Source of the DNA: Paraglaciecola sp. MB-3u-78
Lineage (GTDB): Bacteria > Pseudomonadota > Gammaproteobacteria > Enterobacterales > Alteromonadaceae
Reading direction: 5' to 3'
Assembly (NCBI RefSeq): GCF_002835935.1
Contig: NZ_PJCF01000087.1
Coordinates: 124,001 to 188,000 of the forward strand
DNA length: 64,000 nt
This document shows positions 63,223 to 64,000 of the stretch, in pieces; the first letter of the stretch is position 1; the number at the start of each line of letters is the position of its first letter. The notes under the pieces are model-generated. The model searched no databases. It was not told the origin of the DNA and saw only the letters and a list, made by a program, of their open reading frames with translations. The translations under genes and the position numbers were made by a program.

Positions 63223-64000
63223 CTATTTCCGAGTTCGTGAAAATGACCATCTTATTTTTTCTAGTGGACTAAATAGCATACCCAAAATGACCGTAAACAT
63301 AATTGCAATGAGCCACGTGATCACAACGTTTAGGTCAAACTGACTTTGCATAGCTTTAGCAGAGGCATAGCCAACGCCTTGCCATAAATACAGTGAATAG
63401 CCATTTTTGACAAATAGTGATACGAATTTGTTTTCAGAAAGATAATTTATCACATTTGGAGAAATATAATTACAGGCCATAAAAATGATGGCAACCCAAA
63501 TACAACTAAACCACAAAAACATTAAATTAGGTGGGAATTTATTTAACTGCATATTTAAACTTTGATTTAAAAATACTACGCCTATTCCAAGCATGGAAAT
63601 GGCAATAGCTATAACAATCAATAAAGTATTACTTTTTAGCGTCAGTCCTCCCCCTAGTTTAAAACCAACATATGCCCAAAAGAAGTAAAATACTGGGGTA
63701 GCCAATCTAGCTTCTATATACCAATTGGCAAAATAAAGAAAAAAGCACAACAGTAAAAAACACAATACTAGTGGTAATTTTTTAATCCATTTATAAGTTA
63801 CAACGGGTAAAAGAAGGGTAACGATTAAAAAAGGGGGGATAAACCATAAGTGCCATGATAACGAAGAAACACTATGACCTTGACCGCGAGTAAAGGGATT
63901 TAACCAGGCAAAAAGGTTTTCCTGAATGTTGATATTCCCTTGAAGCATAGTGACTACGATAGCGCATACTAGTGCATAGGCAAAATAAGGAATATAAATT
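63223..64000 (-). CDS. Acyltransferase-3 family membrane protein, 5' end outside the window
   Basis: The frame runs without a stop to the right edge, so the true start lies outside; an ATG at 63948 is internal. The visible 259 residues are a multi-pass membrane protein with the acyltransferase-3 block SSLSWHLWFIPPFLIV, followed by several helices and a basic C-terminal tail. These enzymes O-acylate sugars of surface polysaccharides. It is convergent with the glycosyltransferase gene, so it may be a separate unit that still serves the same polymer. Confidence 0.85.
   Translation of the reverse strand, partial: IYIPYFAYALVCAIVVTMLQGNINIQENLFAWLNPFTRGQGHSVSSLSWHLWFIPPFLIVTLLLPVVTYKWIKKLPLVLCFLLLCFFLYFANWYIEARLATPVFYFFWAYVGFKLGGGLTLKSNTLLIVIAIAISMLGIGVVFLNQSLNMQLNKFPPNLMFLWFSCIWVAIIFMACNYISPNVINYLSENKFVSLFVKNGYSLYLWQGVGYASAKAMQSQFDLNVVITWLIAIMFTVILGMLFSPLEKIRWSFSRTRK

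Noticed and set aside
63152-63343. Plus-strand open frame near the right edge
   Set aside because: It overlaps the end of the acyltransferase-3 gene in antisense and has no features.
1-64000. CRISPR arrays or long tandem spacer-repeat structures
   Set aside because: No regularly spaced direct repeats were seen; the repeats found are dispersed or a single tandem duplication.

Overview
The window looks like a chromosome segment of a marine, AT-rich gammaproteobacterium of the Alteromonadaceae (Paraglaciecola/Glaciecola-like). This is an inference from gene content and order: a yjfIJ-K-L-M-C type PspA operon, a CheV, a glyoxylate-shunt pair (aceA, LysR regulator, glcB), an AttH-type ABC operon, and a PEP-CTERM/XrtA-type exopolysaccharide cluster. 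No rRNA, tRNA or CRISPR was recognised.

Layout. (1) 1-502: 3' end of a GGDEF diguanylate cyclase. (2) 601-4068: a recombinase-in-trio (RIT) element, three overlapping tyrosine recombinases between perfect 34-bp inverted repeats. (3) About 4.0-10.95 kb: a gene-poor accessory stretch with two alpha/beta hydrolases, an FAD monooxygenase and a SEC-C protein. It also holds three full copies and one partial copy of an intergenic repeat, and what looks like the ORF-less 5' part of a group II intron, next to a queA with no tgt beside it. (4) 10.95-32.8 kb: core-like genes. These are queA, a CPA1 Na+/H+ antiporter, the yjf/PspA operon with a potassium-channel gene inserted in it, a rhomboid protease, a LolD/FtsX/AttH ABC operon, an alkaline phosphatase, cheV, aceA, a LysR regulator and glcB.

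(5) 32.8-38.95 kb: the most notable part. Two diverged copies of a four-gene HPr-rel-A type system lie head to head. Each copy has a short Tat-signal protein, a small PqqD-like protein, an HprK-related kinase A and a nucleotidyltransferase-family protein. Both copies have a -24/-12 (sigma-54) promoter and an upstream 17-bp dyad, TGTCA-N7-TTACA. The same dyad and the same promoter type precede the PEP-CTERM gene at 43735. In two of the three promoters the dyad-to-promoter spacing is identical (81 bp), which suggests one regulon linking the two systems.

(6) 38.95-64.0 kb: envelope and exopolysaccharide functions. They include a trypsin-like protease, UDP-glucuronate epimerase, an ElyC/DUF218 protein, a frameshifted patatin, an exosortase-associated acyltransferase and the PEP-CTERM protein. 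A complete IS66-type insertion sits in that gene's terminator. There follow an FAD oxidoreductase, a JmjC-like cupin protein, the TPR lipoprotein PrsT, two FemAB/GNAT-like proteins, a RIFT-barrel (YetA/rhamnogalacturonan-lyase-like) protein, three glycosyltransferases, an XrtA-type deacetylase, an AsnB-like amidotransferase and an acyltransferase-3 protein that runs off the right edge. The exosortase itself is not in the window.
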